64,000 nt of DNA from Holophagaceae bacterium (lineage in GTDB: Bacteria > Acidobacteriota > Holophagae > Holophagales > Holophagaceae). Positions 34,750-41,749 of this stretch are shown in pieces. The stretch is taken from assembly GCA_016710635.1 (NCBI GenBank), contig JADJVL010000014.1:1-64000 (forward strand). Direction: 5' to 3'. How positions within the stretch are numbered: the stretch's first letter is position 1; each line of letters starts with the position of its first letter. The notes under the pieces were generated by a model. That model worked only from the letters and a program-made list of their open reading frames with translations. It had not been told where the DNA came from and made no database searches. The translations under genes and the position numbers were made by a program.

Positions 34750-35934
34750 CTACCGGTACTTCCGCTTCAGCCACCGCTGAGGGTCCTCGGCCTTGGTCTT
34801 GAAGCGGATCTCGAAGCCGAGCTTGGGGCCGTCCACGGTCTGGCCCACGTAGCCCAGAGCCTCGCCGGCCTTCAGGATCTGGCCCTTCTGGACGATGAGG
34901 CCCTGCAGGTGGCTGTAGAGGGTGAACCAGCCGCCGCCGTGGTCGAGGATCACCATGGGGCCGTAGCTCTGGTAGTAGTCGGCGAAGACGATCTTTCCGT
35001 CCGCCACAGCCTGCACGGGCACGCCGGCGGGGGCGTCGATGAGCAGGCCGCTCTGCAAGGTCTTGGTGTGGAAGCGGGGATGGATGTGCTCGCCGAAGCC
35101 CATGGCAAGGCTGCCGTCCACGGGCTGGGGCAGGTCGCCCCTCAGGGAGGGGAAGGTCACGGCGGCGTCGAAGCTTTCGGATTTCGGCAGGCGCCCCAGG
35201 AGGCCGGCGAGCATGCGCTCCAGCTGCAGGGCCTCTTCGCTCAGCTCTGCCTGCACGGCCCGCTGCTGGCGCTCATCGGCCTGAAGGGTCTCCAGGAAGC
35301 CCCGGAGCTTTTCCTCGTTGAGGCGCAGGCTGGCCTGCAGGGCCTCCGAGCTTTTCTCATCCGCCACGAGCCGGGCCAGGGTGGCCTGCAGATCCTTCTC
35401 CCGCTGGGCGAGGCTGCCCTGGAGGTCCTGCACGCCGCGCAGGCGCTTGCGCTGCTGCAGGCGCAGCCAGGCCAGCAGGCGGCCCCGCTGGAGGTAGTCC
35501 TCGAAGCTCCGGAAACTCGCCAGGAAGCCCAGATCGCCCCAGGGCCCCACCGCCTGCATCCAGCGGACCTGGTGACGGATGCTGCCCCGCAGCTTCACGA
35601 TGTCGGCCTTCATCCGGTCCCGCTCCTGGCCCAGCCGCAGCACTTCGGCCTCGGTCTGGTCCCGCCGCAGCTTCGCGCCCTCGCTTTCCGCCTGGGCCCG
35701 GTCCCGCTGGAGGGCGATGCCCTGCATCTCCACCAGCACGCCCTTGCGCCGCTTCTTGAGGGTCGCCATCTGCTGGTCCACCTGGGCGAGACGGCCCTGC
35801 ACCTGCGCCAGCCGCGCCTTGATGGTGGCCGGATCCTGGGGGTTCTGGCCCTGGGCGGCGGGTGGCGCCTGGGCCGCCAAAGCGCTGCCCAGGAGTATCA
35901 GGGCCGGCACAACCTGGAGCCGGAAGGCTCTCAC
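34750..35934 (-). CDS. envC: EnvC/NlpD-type M23 peptidase (cell-division amidase activator)
   Basis: 394 residues from a GTG overlapping the upstream gene by four bases (GTGA). Signal-like start (VRAFRLQVVPALILLGSALAAQA). A long coiled coil runs from about 30 to 250 (IKARLAQVQGRLAQVDQQMATLKKRRKGVLVEM...). A C-terminal LytM/M23 domain follows (GFGEHIHPRFHTKTLQSGLLIDAPAGVPVQAVADGKIVFADYYQSYGPMVILDHGGGWFTLYSHLQGL). The zinc-site pattern is partly degenerate: the usual HxxxD is replaced by LLIDAP, but HxH-like HLQ is present. That suggests an amidase activator rather than an active peptidase, as in EnvC. Confidence 0.88.
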   Translation of the reverse strand: MRAFRLQVVPALILLGSALAAQAPPAAQGQNPQDPATIKARLAQVQGRLAQVDQQMATLKKRRKGVLVEMQGIALQRDRAQAESEGAKLRRDQTEAEVLRLGQERDRMKADIVKLRGSIRHQVRWMQAVGPWGDLGFLASFRSFEDYLQRGRLLAWLRLQQRKRLRGVQDLQGSLAQREKDLQATLARLVADEKSSEALQASLRLNEEKLRGFLETLQADERQQRAVQAELSEEALQLERMLAGLLGRLPKSESFDAAVTFPSLRGDLPQPVDGSLAMGFGEHIHPRFHTKTLQSGLLIDAPAGVPVQAVADGKIVFADYYQSYGPMVILDHGGGWFTLYSHLQGLIVQKGQILKAGEALGYVGQTVDGPKLGFEIRFKTKAEDPQRWLKRKYR

Positions 35935-36665
35935 CCCTTCTTCCCTTTGCCGGGAAAGGCCAGCAGGAGGGCGAGAAGCAGCATCGGACCGCCGATGGCG
36001 AGGGGCAGAGAGGCCCAGGAGGGTCCGTCCGCGGGGAGTCCCTGGACCGGGAAGAAATGGCTGGCGTAGGTCAGGATGGTGCCCGTGCCTTCCGAGAAGC
36101 CCAGCATGGGCGCGAACTGGCCAACGTAGGCCACGAGCTCGCCCAGGCCCTGCATCACGAAGGCGAGCATCAGGGCGAGGCCCCGGTTGGACTTGATGAG
36201 CCGGGCCAGCAGGGTCGCCCAGAGCAGCAGCTGGAGGCCCAGGACGAGGCCCGAGAGGTCGCCGTTGAGGACGCTCTGGTGGAAGGGCGAGCCCGTCAGC
36301 TTGGCGCAGACCGCCCAGACCGGGAACATGGCCACCTGGCTCAGAAAAAGCCCGTGGAGGAAGGCCTGCCCGAGGCCGATGAACAGGGCGGCGTAGCGGT
36401 CCTTCGCCTGGCCGGAGGCCATCCACTCGCACATGGGGAAGAAGCCGGCAAAGAGGATGATGGCGCTCACCATGGTGTAGGCGACCCGCGCCAGGTTGTC
36501 CGCCGTATAGGCCGTCAGATCCTCCGTGGCGAGGGGGATGGGGGAGCCGAAGGCGGTCACGGCGTTGTCCGCGGAACGGCTCAGGCCGCCCAGGAGGACG
36601 CCCGCCAGCAGGAGGGCCAGCAGGGTCCAGACGATGCGCAGGCGCGAGCTTCCGAAACGGTCCAT
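35931..36665 (-). CDS. Polytopic membrane protein of unknown function
   Basis: 244 residues, about six membrane helices (for example VWTLLALLLAGVLLGGL, MVSAIILFAGFFPMCEWM, LVLGLQLLLWATLLARLI, LAIGGPMLLLALLLAF). No family recognised. It overlaps envC by four bases and is upstream of it, the place where FtsX often sits, but it lacks the FtsX topology (N-terminal cytoplasmic domain, large periplasmic loop). Translational coupling suggests a shared role with EnvC; this is inference. Confidence 0.7.
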   Translation of the reverse strand: MDRFGSSRLRIVWTLLALLLAGVLLGGLSRSADNAVTAFGSPIPLATEDLTAYTADNLARVAYTMVSAIILFAGFFPMCEWMASGQAKDRYAALFIGLGQAFLHGLFLSQVAMFPVWAVCAKLTGSPFHQSVLNGDLSGLVLGLQLLLWATLLARLIKSNRGLALMLAFVMQGLGELVAYVGQFAPMLGFSEGTGTILTYASHFFPVQGLPADGPSWASLPLAIGGPMLLLALLLAFPGKGKKG

Positions 36666-36749
36666 GCAAGTCTCCGAGGTGTGCCAATTCTACATGGCCC
36701 CCATCACCGCCTGCCTTGGGTATGGTGGAGGTTCCGTCTGGAGCAGCCC

Positions 36750-38126
36750 ATGAACGCCGACCTTCTGACCCGCGAATCCCTCTCCCAGTTCGCCGCCGAG
36801 CAGCGCGCGGCCTTCGAGGCCGAGCTGAAGACCCTGGTGGAGATTCCCTCCATCAGCGCCGATCCTTCCAAGGCGGGGGACGTCCGCCGCTGTGCCGAGG
36901 CGGCCAAGGCCCTCTTCGAGCGCCACGGCGGCCAGGCGGAGATCCTGGAAACCGAAGGCAATCCCTTCATCCACGGCTGGTTCGGAAGCGATGCCGGCCT
37001 GCCGACCATCACCGTGTACAACCACATGGACGTGCAGCCCGCCAACGAGCCCGAGTGGGTGGCGGACCCCTTCACCTTCGTCGTGGACGGCGACACCTAC
37101 AAGGGCCGCGGCAGCACCGACGACAAGGGACCGGCGGTGACCGCCTTCTTCGGCGCCCTGGCCGCCCAGCGCGCCGGCGTGCCCCTCAACATCCACTTCC
37201 TGTGGGAGCTCGAGGAGGAGATCGGCAGCCCCAACTTCGAATCCGGCCTCAAGACCCACGCGGCGCGGTTCAAGACCGACGCCATCGTCGTCTCCGACAC
37301 GGTGTGGATCACCCGGGGCAAGCCTTCCACCCCCGCGGGCCTGCGGGGCCTGAAGGGCTTCCGCCTCACCCTGGAAACCGCGGACCACGATCTGCACAGC
37401 GGCGTGGTGGGCGGCGCGGCCCGCAATCCCCTCTCCGAGCTCATCGAGCTGGTCAGCAAGATGATGGACGGCGACACCGGAAAGGTGAAGATTCCCGGGT
37501 TTTATGACGAAGTCGTCCCGCCCTCCGAAGCCGAGCTGGCAGGCTGGCGGAATTCGGGGTTCAGCGTGGAGACCTTCAAGTCCGACCACATGATCAAGGG
37601 TATGCGCACCGAGGATCCGATGAAGGTCCTCAAGCGCGTCTGGGGCCGGCCCACCATGGAGATCCACGGGGTCGTCGGCGGCTACACGGGTCCTGGCATC
37701 AAGAGCGCCGTGCCCGCCCGGGCGGAGGTAAAGGTGAGCTGCCGCCTGGTGCCCGACATGGACGAGGGGAAGACCATGGCGCGCATCCGGAAATTCGTGA
37801 AGAAGCACAATCCGGATGTCGAGCTCCACGAGGAGCACGGCCTGGCGCCCTTCAAGGGCCACGTCACCGGTCCCTACGCCGAGGCCATCAAGGACGCCTA
37901 CCAGTTCGCCTTCGGCGCCACCTGCTCCTTCACCCGGGAGGGCGGCTCCATCGGCGCCGTGAAGACCATGGAGGACGTGCTGGGCTGCGAAGTCTACTTC
38001 CTCGGCCTGAGCCTACCCAGCCACGGCTACCACGCCCCCAACGAGAACTACGACTGGGAGCAGGCCTCCGGCGGCATCGTCGCCTTCGCCCACTACTTCC
38101 AGACCGTGAGCGCCTTCAAGCGCTAG
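36750..38126 (+). CDS. M20 family metallopeptidase (dipeptidase-like)
   Basis: 458 residues, RBS GGAG. Di-zinc motifs: YNHMDVQP (His92, Asp94), GRGSTDDKGP (Asp124/125) and LWELEEEIGS (catalytic Glu155 and ligand Glu156). The dimerisation insertion contains GVVGGYTGPGIKSAVPARAEVKVSCRLVPDM. FLGLSLPSHGYHAPNENYDWEQASGGI near the C-terminus gives the last His ligand. It matches the CNDP/PepV-like dipeptidase group within M20, hydrolysing short peptides in the cytoplasm. Confidence 0.92.
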   Translation: MNADLLTRESLSQFAAEQRAAFEAELKTLVEIPSISADPSKAGDVRRCAEAAKALFERHGGQAEILETEGNPFIHGWFGSDAGLPTITVYNHMDVQPANEPEWVADPFTFVVDGDTYKGRGSTDDKGPAVTAFFGALAAQRAGVPLNIHFLWELEEEIGSPNFESGLKTHAARFKTDAIVVSDTVWITRGKPSTPAGLRGLKGFRLTLETADHDLHSGVVGGAARNPLSELIELVSKMMDGDTGKVKIPGFYDEVVPPSEAELAGWRNSGFSVETFKSDHMIKGMRTEDPMKVLKRVWGRPTMEIHGVVGGYTGPGIKSAVPARAEVKVSCRLVPDMDEGKTMARIRKFVKKHNPDVELHEEHGLAPFKGHVTGPYAEAIKDAYQFAFGATCSFTREGGSIGAVKTMEDVLGCEVYFLGLSLPSHGYHAPNENYDWEQASGGIVAFAHYFQTVSAFKR

Positions 38127-38135
38127 CAGGCGTCC

Positions 38136-38750
38136 GTGGCAGCCAAGGCCAGTCCCCTCGCGATCGCCAGCCTGGCCGCGACGGGGCTGGCCTTGGCCCT
38201 GCTCGGCGTCGCGCCGAAGGCGGACCGCTTCACCTGGTTCATGGAGAACGCTCCCGTCATCCTCGGCGTGCCGGTGATCCTCGCGGCCTGGCGGCGCTTC
38301 CCGCTGACGGACCTGCTCTGCGTCCTCCTCGCCCTCCACGCCCTGGTGCTGATGGTGGGCGGCCACTGGACCTACGCGGAGGTGCCGGCGGGTTTCTGGG
38401 CCCAGAAGGTCCTGCACCTGGATCGCAATCCCTATGACCGCCTCGGCCACCTGATGCAGGGCTTCGTGCCGGTCCTCCTCTTCCGGGAGGTGCTCTTCCG
38501 CAAGGGCGTCCTGAAGCCCGGCGGCTGGTCGGTGTTCGTCCTGCTGCTGATGGTGCTCGGACTCTCCTCGGCCTACGAGCTGCTGGAATGGCAGACCGCC
38601 GTGTGGACCGGCAGCGCGGCGGAGGCCTTCCTCGGCACCCAGGGCGATGTGTGGGACACCCAGTGGGACATGGCCTGCGCGGGGATCGGGGCGGCGGCGT
38701 CCCTTCTCCTCCTGTCCAGGACCCACGACCAGCAGCTCGCGCGATTCTGA
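38136..38750 (+). CDS. DUF2238 (YjdF-type) membrane protein
   Basis: 204 residues from a GTG, ten bases after the peptidase stop. Several membrane helices and the DUF2238 signature segments: RNPYDRLGHLMQGFVPVLLFREVLFRKGVL and SSAYELLEWQTAVWTGSAAEAFLGTQGDVWDTQWDMACAGIGA. Function of the family is unknown. The short gap suggests co-transcription with the peptidase. Confidence 0.88.
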   Translation: MAAKASPLAIASLAATGLALALLGVAPKADRFTWFMENAPVILGVPVILAAWRRFPLTDLLCVLLALHALVLMVGGHWTYAEVPAGFWAQKVLHLDRNPYDRLGHLMQGFVPVLLFREVLFRKGVLKPGGWSVFVLLLMVLGLSSAYELLEWQTAVWTGSAAEAFLGTQGDVWDTQWDMACAGIGAAASLLLLSRTHDQQLARF

Positions 38751-38796
38751 CCTCGCCGGGGCGACCCAGAGCGGGCCGAACCGCTAAGCTCGGGTC

Positions 38797-39543
38797 ATGG
38801 CGCCCGCCCTCGAACTGACGAACCTCACCAAGCGCTTCGGCGACAAGGCCGCCGTGGACGACCTGAGCCTGGTGCTGGAGCCGGGGGCCTTCCTGGGCCT
38901 GCTGGGACGCAACGGCGCCGGGAAGAGCACGACCCTGAAGATGGTGACGGGGCTCCTGCGGCCCACCTCGGGATCCATCAAGGTCCTGGGCCTCGACCTG
39001 GAGACCCACGGCCTCGAGGTGAAGCGGCAGATCGGGGTGATGCCCGAGGACATGGCCCTGCTGGAATTCCTCACGGGCCCCCAGTACTTGCGCTTCGTAG
39101 GCCGAATGTACGGGCTGGAGGAGGCCGTCATCGACGCCCGCCAGCAGGAGCTGTTCGACAAGCTGGACCTCGCGCCGGCGCCCAAGACTGTCGCCGCGGA
39201 CTACAGCTTCGGCATGAAAAAGAAGCTCGCCCTCTGCGCGGCCCTGATCCACGGCCCGAAGGTGGTCTTCCTGGACGAACCCTTCGAAGGCATCGATCCG
39301 GTCACGAGCCGGACCATCAAGGAGATCCTGGCCTCCCTGCAGGCGCGGGGCGTGACCCTGGTGCTCACCTCCCACATCCTGGAGATCGTCGAACGGCTCT
39401 GCCCCCTCATCGCCATTCTGGACGAGGGCCGCCTGAAGGATTTCGGGACCATGGAGGACCTCCGCCGGGGAGGCGGGAGCCTGGAGTCCATCTTTGTGGA
39501 CCTCGTCGGCGGGGCGCGGAAGGGCGAACTCTCGTGGCTATAG
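38797..39543 (+). CDS. ABC transporter ATP-binding protein
   Basis: 248 residues. Walker A GRNGAGKST (37-45), a Q-loop region at QIGVMPEDMALLEFLTG, an ABC signature YSFGMKKKLALCAALI (the usual LSGGQ is replaced by SFGMK, common in CcmA-like exporters), and Walker B KVVFLDEPFEGIDP. H-loop TSHILE. It energises the permease gene that overlaps its 3' end by ten bases. Substrate unknown; an ABC-2 type exporter. Confidence 0.93.
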   Translation: MAPALELTNLTKRFGDKAAVDDLSLVLEPGAFLGLLGRNGAGKSTTLKMVTGLLRPTSGSIKVLGLDLETHGLEVKRQIGVMPEDMALLEFLTGPQYLRFVGRMYGLEEAVIDARQQELFDKLDLAPAPKTVAADYSFGMKKKLALCAALIHGPKVVFLDEPFEGIDPVTSRTIKEILASLQARGVTLVLTSHILEIVERLCPLIAILDEGRLKDFGTMEDLRRGGGSLESIFVDLVGGARKGELSWL

Positions 39544-41138
39544 GCCTGACCCGCGCCGTCCTGAAGGCCCACGGCCAGGCCACCTGGAACCGCAGCGTGC
39601 GGGAACTGGGCAAATCTGGCACCTGGGCGGTGTACCTGGTGATGGGCGTGGCCTTCCTCTTCGGGGCGTTGCCGCTGTTCGGCGTGGGGCTCGGCCTCGG
39701 CTACTTCTGCGGGGTCAAGCTCCACCTTCCCGAAGCGCGCGCCCTCCTCGGGGGCGTCCTGGCGGCAATCCCGCTGCTGGGCGGCACGGTGAGCGGCATC
39801 ATGGGCGGAACCAAGACCCTGACCTGGGAAAGCTACCGCCTCTACCCCTTGGGCCTCCGGCAGCTCTTCACCGCCGAACTCCTTGCGGGCCTGGGTGATC
39901 CGCTGCCCTTCCTGGCGGGCCTCACGCTGCTGGGGACCTTTCTGGGCTTCGCCGTGGCCAGCCCGGTCCTGGCGCCCCTCTTCCTGCTCGTCTGCGTGGG
40001 CTCCCTGCTGGCCATGCTGCTCATCCAGCATCTCCTCGGCGCCCTTGGTGCAGTGCTGGTGAAGCGCCTCCAGGTCGCGCTCCTGGTGCTCGGCCTCCTC
40101 GCCTGGGGCGGCAGCGTCCTGACGACCCTGGGCGGCCGGACGCAGCAGCAGCGGGGCGCCCGGCCCCTCGATCCGGCGAGGGTGGCTTTCGTGAAACAGG
40201 CGGTCGCGCGCACGATCCGCATCCTGGAATGGGTTCCCACCACCCAATCACTCCGGGGGCTGCAGGAGCTGCGGGAGGGCCGCTTCGCCGCCGGCCTGGG
40301 GCGGCAGGCGGCGCCCTTCCTGCTGCTGGCCCTCCTGGGCCTGGCGGCGGCGCGGGTGCTGGCCTGGGAGTCGGACTCGGAAGTCCTGAAGGTGCAGCCC
40401 CCCCAAGGCACGAAAGAGCGTCTGTGGAGCTTTTCGAACCCGGCCACGGGGCTCGCCCGGCTCACCTGGGAGACCCTGATCGGCAGCCATCTGGGCCGCT
40501 TCGGTTTTCTCATCCCCCTCATGTCCATCGTGATCATCAAGGGGCCAGCCTCGGTGCTGGGGGGCGGCGGCTTCTGGGCCCTGCCTTCCGCCTTCGCCTA
40601 CCTGGCCCTCACCTCAGGCCAGCTCCAGTTCAACCAGTTCGGCCTGGATGGCCACGGCGTGAAGGCGCTTCTGCTCCTGCCCGTGTCCAGCAAGGACCTG
40701 TTGAAAGGGAAGCTGCTCGGCCTGGCCTGGTACCAGGGCCTCCAGGCCGCCCTGCTCATGGTGTTGATGGCCATCGTTTTGAAGCCGACGGTCCTGGAAC
40801 TCGCCGCCGGCGCCTGTCTCGCGGGCTGCTTCTTCCTGGTGCAGACGCTGGTGGGCCACTGGACTTCCGTCTGGCTGCCCCGTCCTCTCCCTCGGGACAG
40901 CCTCAAGAACAACGGCATGCCCCTGCTGATGGTGGCCATCAGCCTGGGCACGACCCTGGTCAATTCCGCGGTCTTCGGCGGCACCTGGGCCCTCTGCGTC
41001 TGGCTCGCCCCGGCGGCCCTGCTCCCGGCCATGGCGATCCTGCTCGTCCTGTGTGCCGTCCTCTACCGGAGTCTTCTGCCCTCGGCCGGAGCCTTCCTCG
41101 AGCGCCATCGCGAACGGCTCCTGCAGGCCCTGGGCTGA
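39534..41138 (+). CDS. ABC-2 type exporter permease
   Basis: 534 residues from a GTG inside the ATPase gene. About twelve hydrophobic segments, for example WAVYLVMGVAFLFGALPLFGVGLGLGYF, LLIQHLLGALGAVLV, FLLLALLGLAAARVLAW and ALCVWLAPAALLPAMAILLVLCAVLY. A middle soluble stretch (ESDSEVLKVQPPQGTKERLWSFSNPATGLARLTW) separates two halves. It is twice the usual permease size, so a single polypeptide may supply both membrane halves. Substrate unknown. Confidence 0.82.
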   Translation: MAIGLTRAVLKAHGQATWNRSVRELGKSGTWAVYLVMGVAFLFGALPLFGVGLGLGYFCGVKLHLPEARALLGGVLAAIPLLGGTVSGIMGGTKTLTWESYRLYPLGLRQLFTAELLAGLGDPLPFLAGLTLLGTFLGFAVASPVLAPLFLLVCVGSLLAMLLIQHLLGALGAVLVKRLQVALLVLGLLAWGGSVLTTLGGRTQQQRGARPLDPARVAFVKQAVARTIRILEWVPTTQSLRGLQELREGRFAAGLGRQAAPFLLLALLGLAAARVLAWESDSEVLKVQPPQGTKERLWSFSNPATGLARLTWETLIGSHLGRFGFLIPLMSIVIIKGPASVLGGGGFWALPSAFAYLALTSGQLQFNQFGLDGHGVKALLLLPVSSKDLLKGKLLGLAWYQGLQAALLMVLMAIVLKPTVLELAAGACLAGCFFLVQTLVGHWTSVWLPRPLPRDSLKNNGMPLLMVAISLGTTLVNSAVFGGTWALCVWLAPAALLPAMAILLVLCAVLYRSLLPSAGAFLERHRERLLQALG

Positions 41139-41189
41139 GGAATTCCCCTCGCTCCGTCCCGTCGTCCCCGGTATTCTGGAAGGCGCTAC

Positions 41190-41267
41190 GGCGGCTGTAG
41201 CTCAGTTGGTTAGAGTACTGGATTGTGATTCCAGGTGTCGGGGGTTCGAGTCCCCTCAGCCGCCCCA
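41190..41267 (+). tRNA. tRNA-His (anticodon GTG)
   Basis: Full cloverleaf. The acceptor 5' strand GCGGCTG (41191-41197) pairs with CAGCCGC (41257-41263). D arm GCTC..., anticodon stem CTGGA/TCCAG around TTGTGAT with GTG at 41225-41227, T arm GGGGG-TTCGAGT-CCCCT. The 3' CCA is encoded (41265-41267). Base 41190 is the G-1 that pairs with discriminator C73, the tRNA-His identity element. A possible -10 TATTCT lies at 41172-41177. A terminator hairpin follows four bases after CCA. Confidence 0.97.
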
Positions 41268-41270
41268 TTC

Positions 41271-41296
41271 AAAGCCCCGGCAGCGCCGGGGCTTTT
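41271..41296 (+). terminator. Intrinsic terminator of tRNA-His
   Basis: GCCCCGGC (41274-41281) and GCCGGGGC (41285-41292), perfect stem with a 3-base loop, preceded by AAA and followed by TTTT. The same hairpin is repeated exactly at 41463-41485. Confidence 0.88.
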
Positions 41297-41457
41297 AATG
41301 TTTGGGGCGGCTGAGGGGACTCGAACGGTACCCGCGCGCCGTTAGGGCCAGGCCGAGACGCGGGAGCGTCGAGGCCGGTCCCGCAAAGCGGGAGGCCCGG
41401 GCGCAGCGGGAACCGCGGCCTGGAGCCGGAGCGCAGCGGAGGCGGAAGGGAGTCCCC
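41274..41457. repeat. tRNA-tail-mimic repeat, unit 1
   Basis: Starts with the terminator hairpin. After TTTTAATGTTT comes a 23-base exact reverse complement of the tRNA-His 3' end: 41304-41326 matches 41244-41266 (T loop, 3' T stem, acceptor, CC). A GC-rich spacer follows with hairpin TCCCGC-AAA-GCGGGA (41379-41393) and outer pairing CCAGGCCG/CGGCCTGG. The unit closes with GAGTCCCC (41450-41457), which can pair with GGGGACTC at 41315-41322. Confidence 0.85.
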
Positions 41458-41462
41458 GCGAT

Positions 41463-41634
41463 GCCCCGGCAGCGCCGGGGCTTTTAATGTTTGGGGCGGC
41501 TGAGGGGACTCGAACACAGGAGTCTTAGGCGGCGCCTTGGAGGCCGGAGCGCGCAAAGCGCGCGCAGGCCGGAAGCCGCCTTAGACTCCGTGCGGCCCGG
41601 AGGCGGAGCGAAGCGGAGCCGGAGGGGAGTCCCC
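41463..41634. repeat. tRNA-tail-mimic repeat, unit 2
   Basis: Bases 41463-41515 repeat 41274-41326 exactly (53 bp, period 189), including hairpin and inverted tRNA tail (41493-41515). The spacer differs in sequence but not in plan. GCGCGC-AAA-GCGCGC (41549-41563) lies inside a long stem AGTCT-t-AGGCGGC (41521-41533) / GCCGCCT-t-AGACT (41575-41587), and GAGTCCCC closes it at 41627-41634. Confidence 0.85.
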
Positions 41635-41640
41635 CGCGTC

Positions 41641-41698
41641 CCCCGGTCAGTGCCGGGGCTTCGAAGTCCTGATGCGGTCGGCCCCGAGGGACTCGAAC
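41641..41698. repeat. tRNA-tail-mimic repeat, degenerate unit 3
   Basis: A decayed copy of the hairpin (CCCCGG-TCAGTG-CCGGGG, 41641-41658) is followed by GAGGGACTCGAAC (41686-41698), the inner part of the inverted tRNA tail with one G missing. No spacer stem follows; the next gene's ribosome-binding site begins about 40 bases on. The whole stretch 41268-41749 holds these three units and no gene. Confidence 0.65.
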
Positions 41699-41749
41699 GC
41701 CTCCCGTGCGCGCCATCTGCAAGAATCTGGAGATCTGCCTGGAGCTTGG

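Noticed and set aside
34750..36687. A 645-codon frame joining envC to the upstream membrane gene region
   Set aside because: Only the last 394 codons show protein-like sequence; the first part is the wrong frame of the membrane protein. The real envC start is the GTG at 35934.
41244..41515. Attachment sites of an integrated element at tRNA-His
   Set aside because: The copies are inverted relative to the tRNA and only tens to a few hundred bases away; att sites are direct repeats flanking a larger element, and no integrase is present.
41274..41698. CRISPR array
   Set aside because: Only two exact repeats and one degenerate, spacers share structure and sequence blocks, and no cas genes are present.
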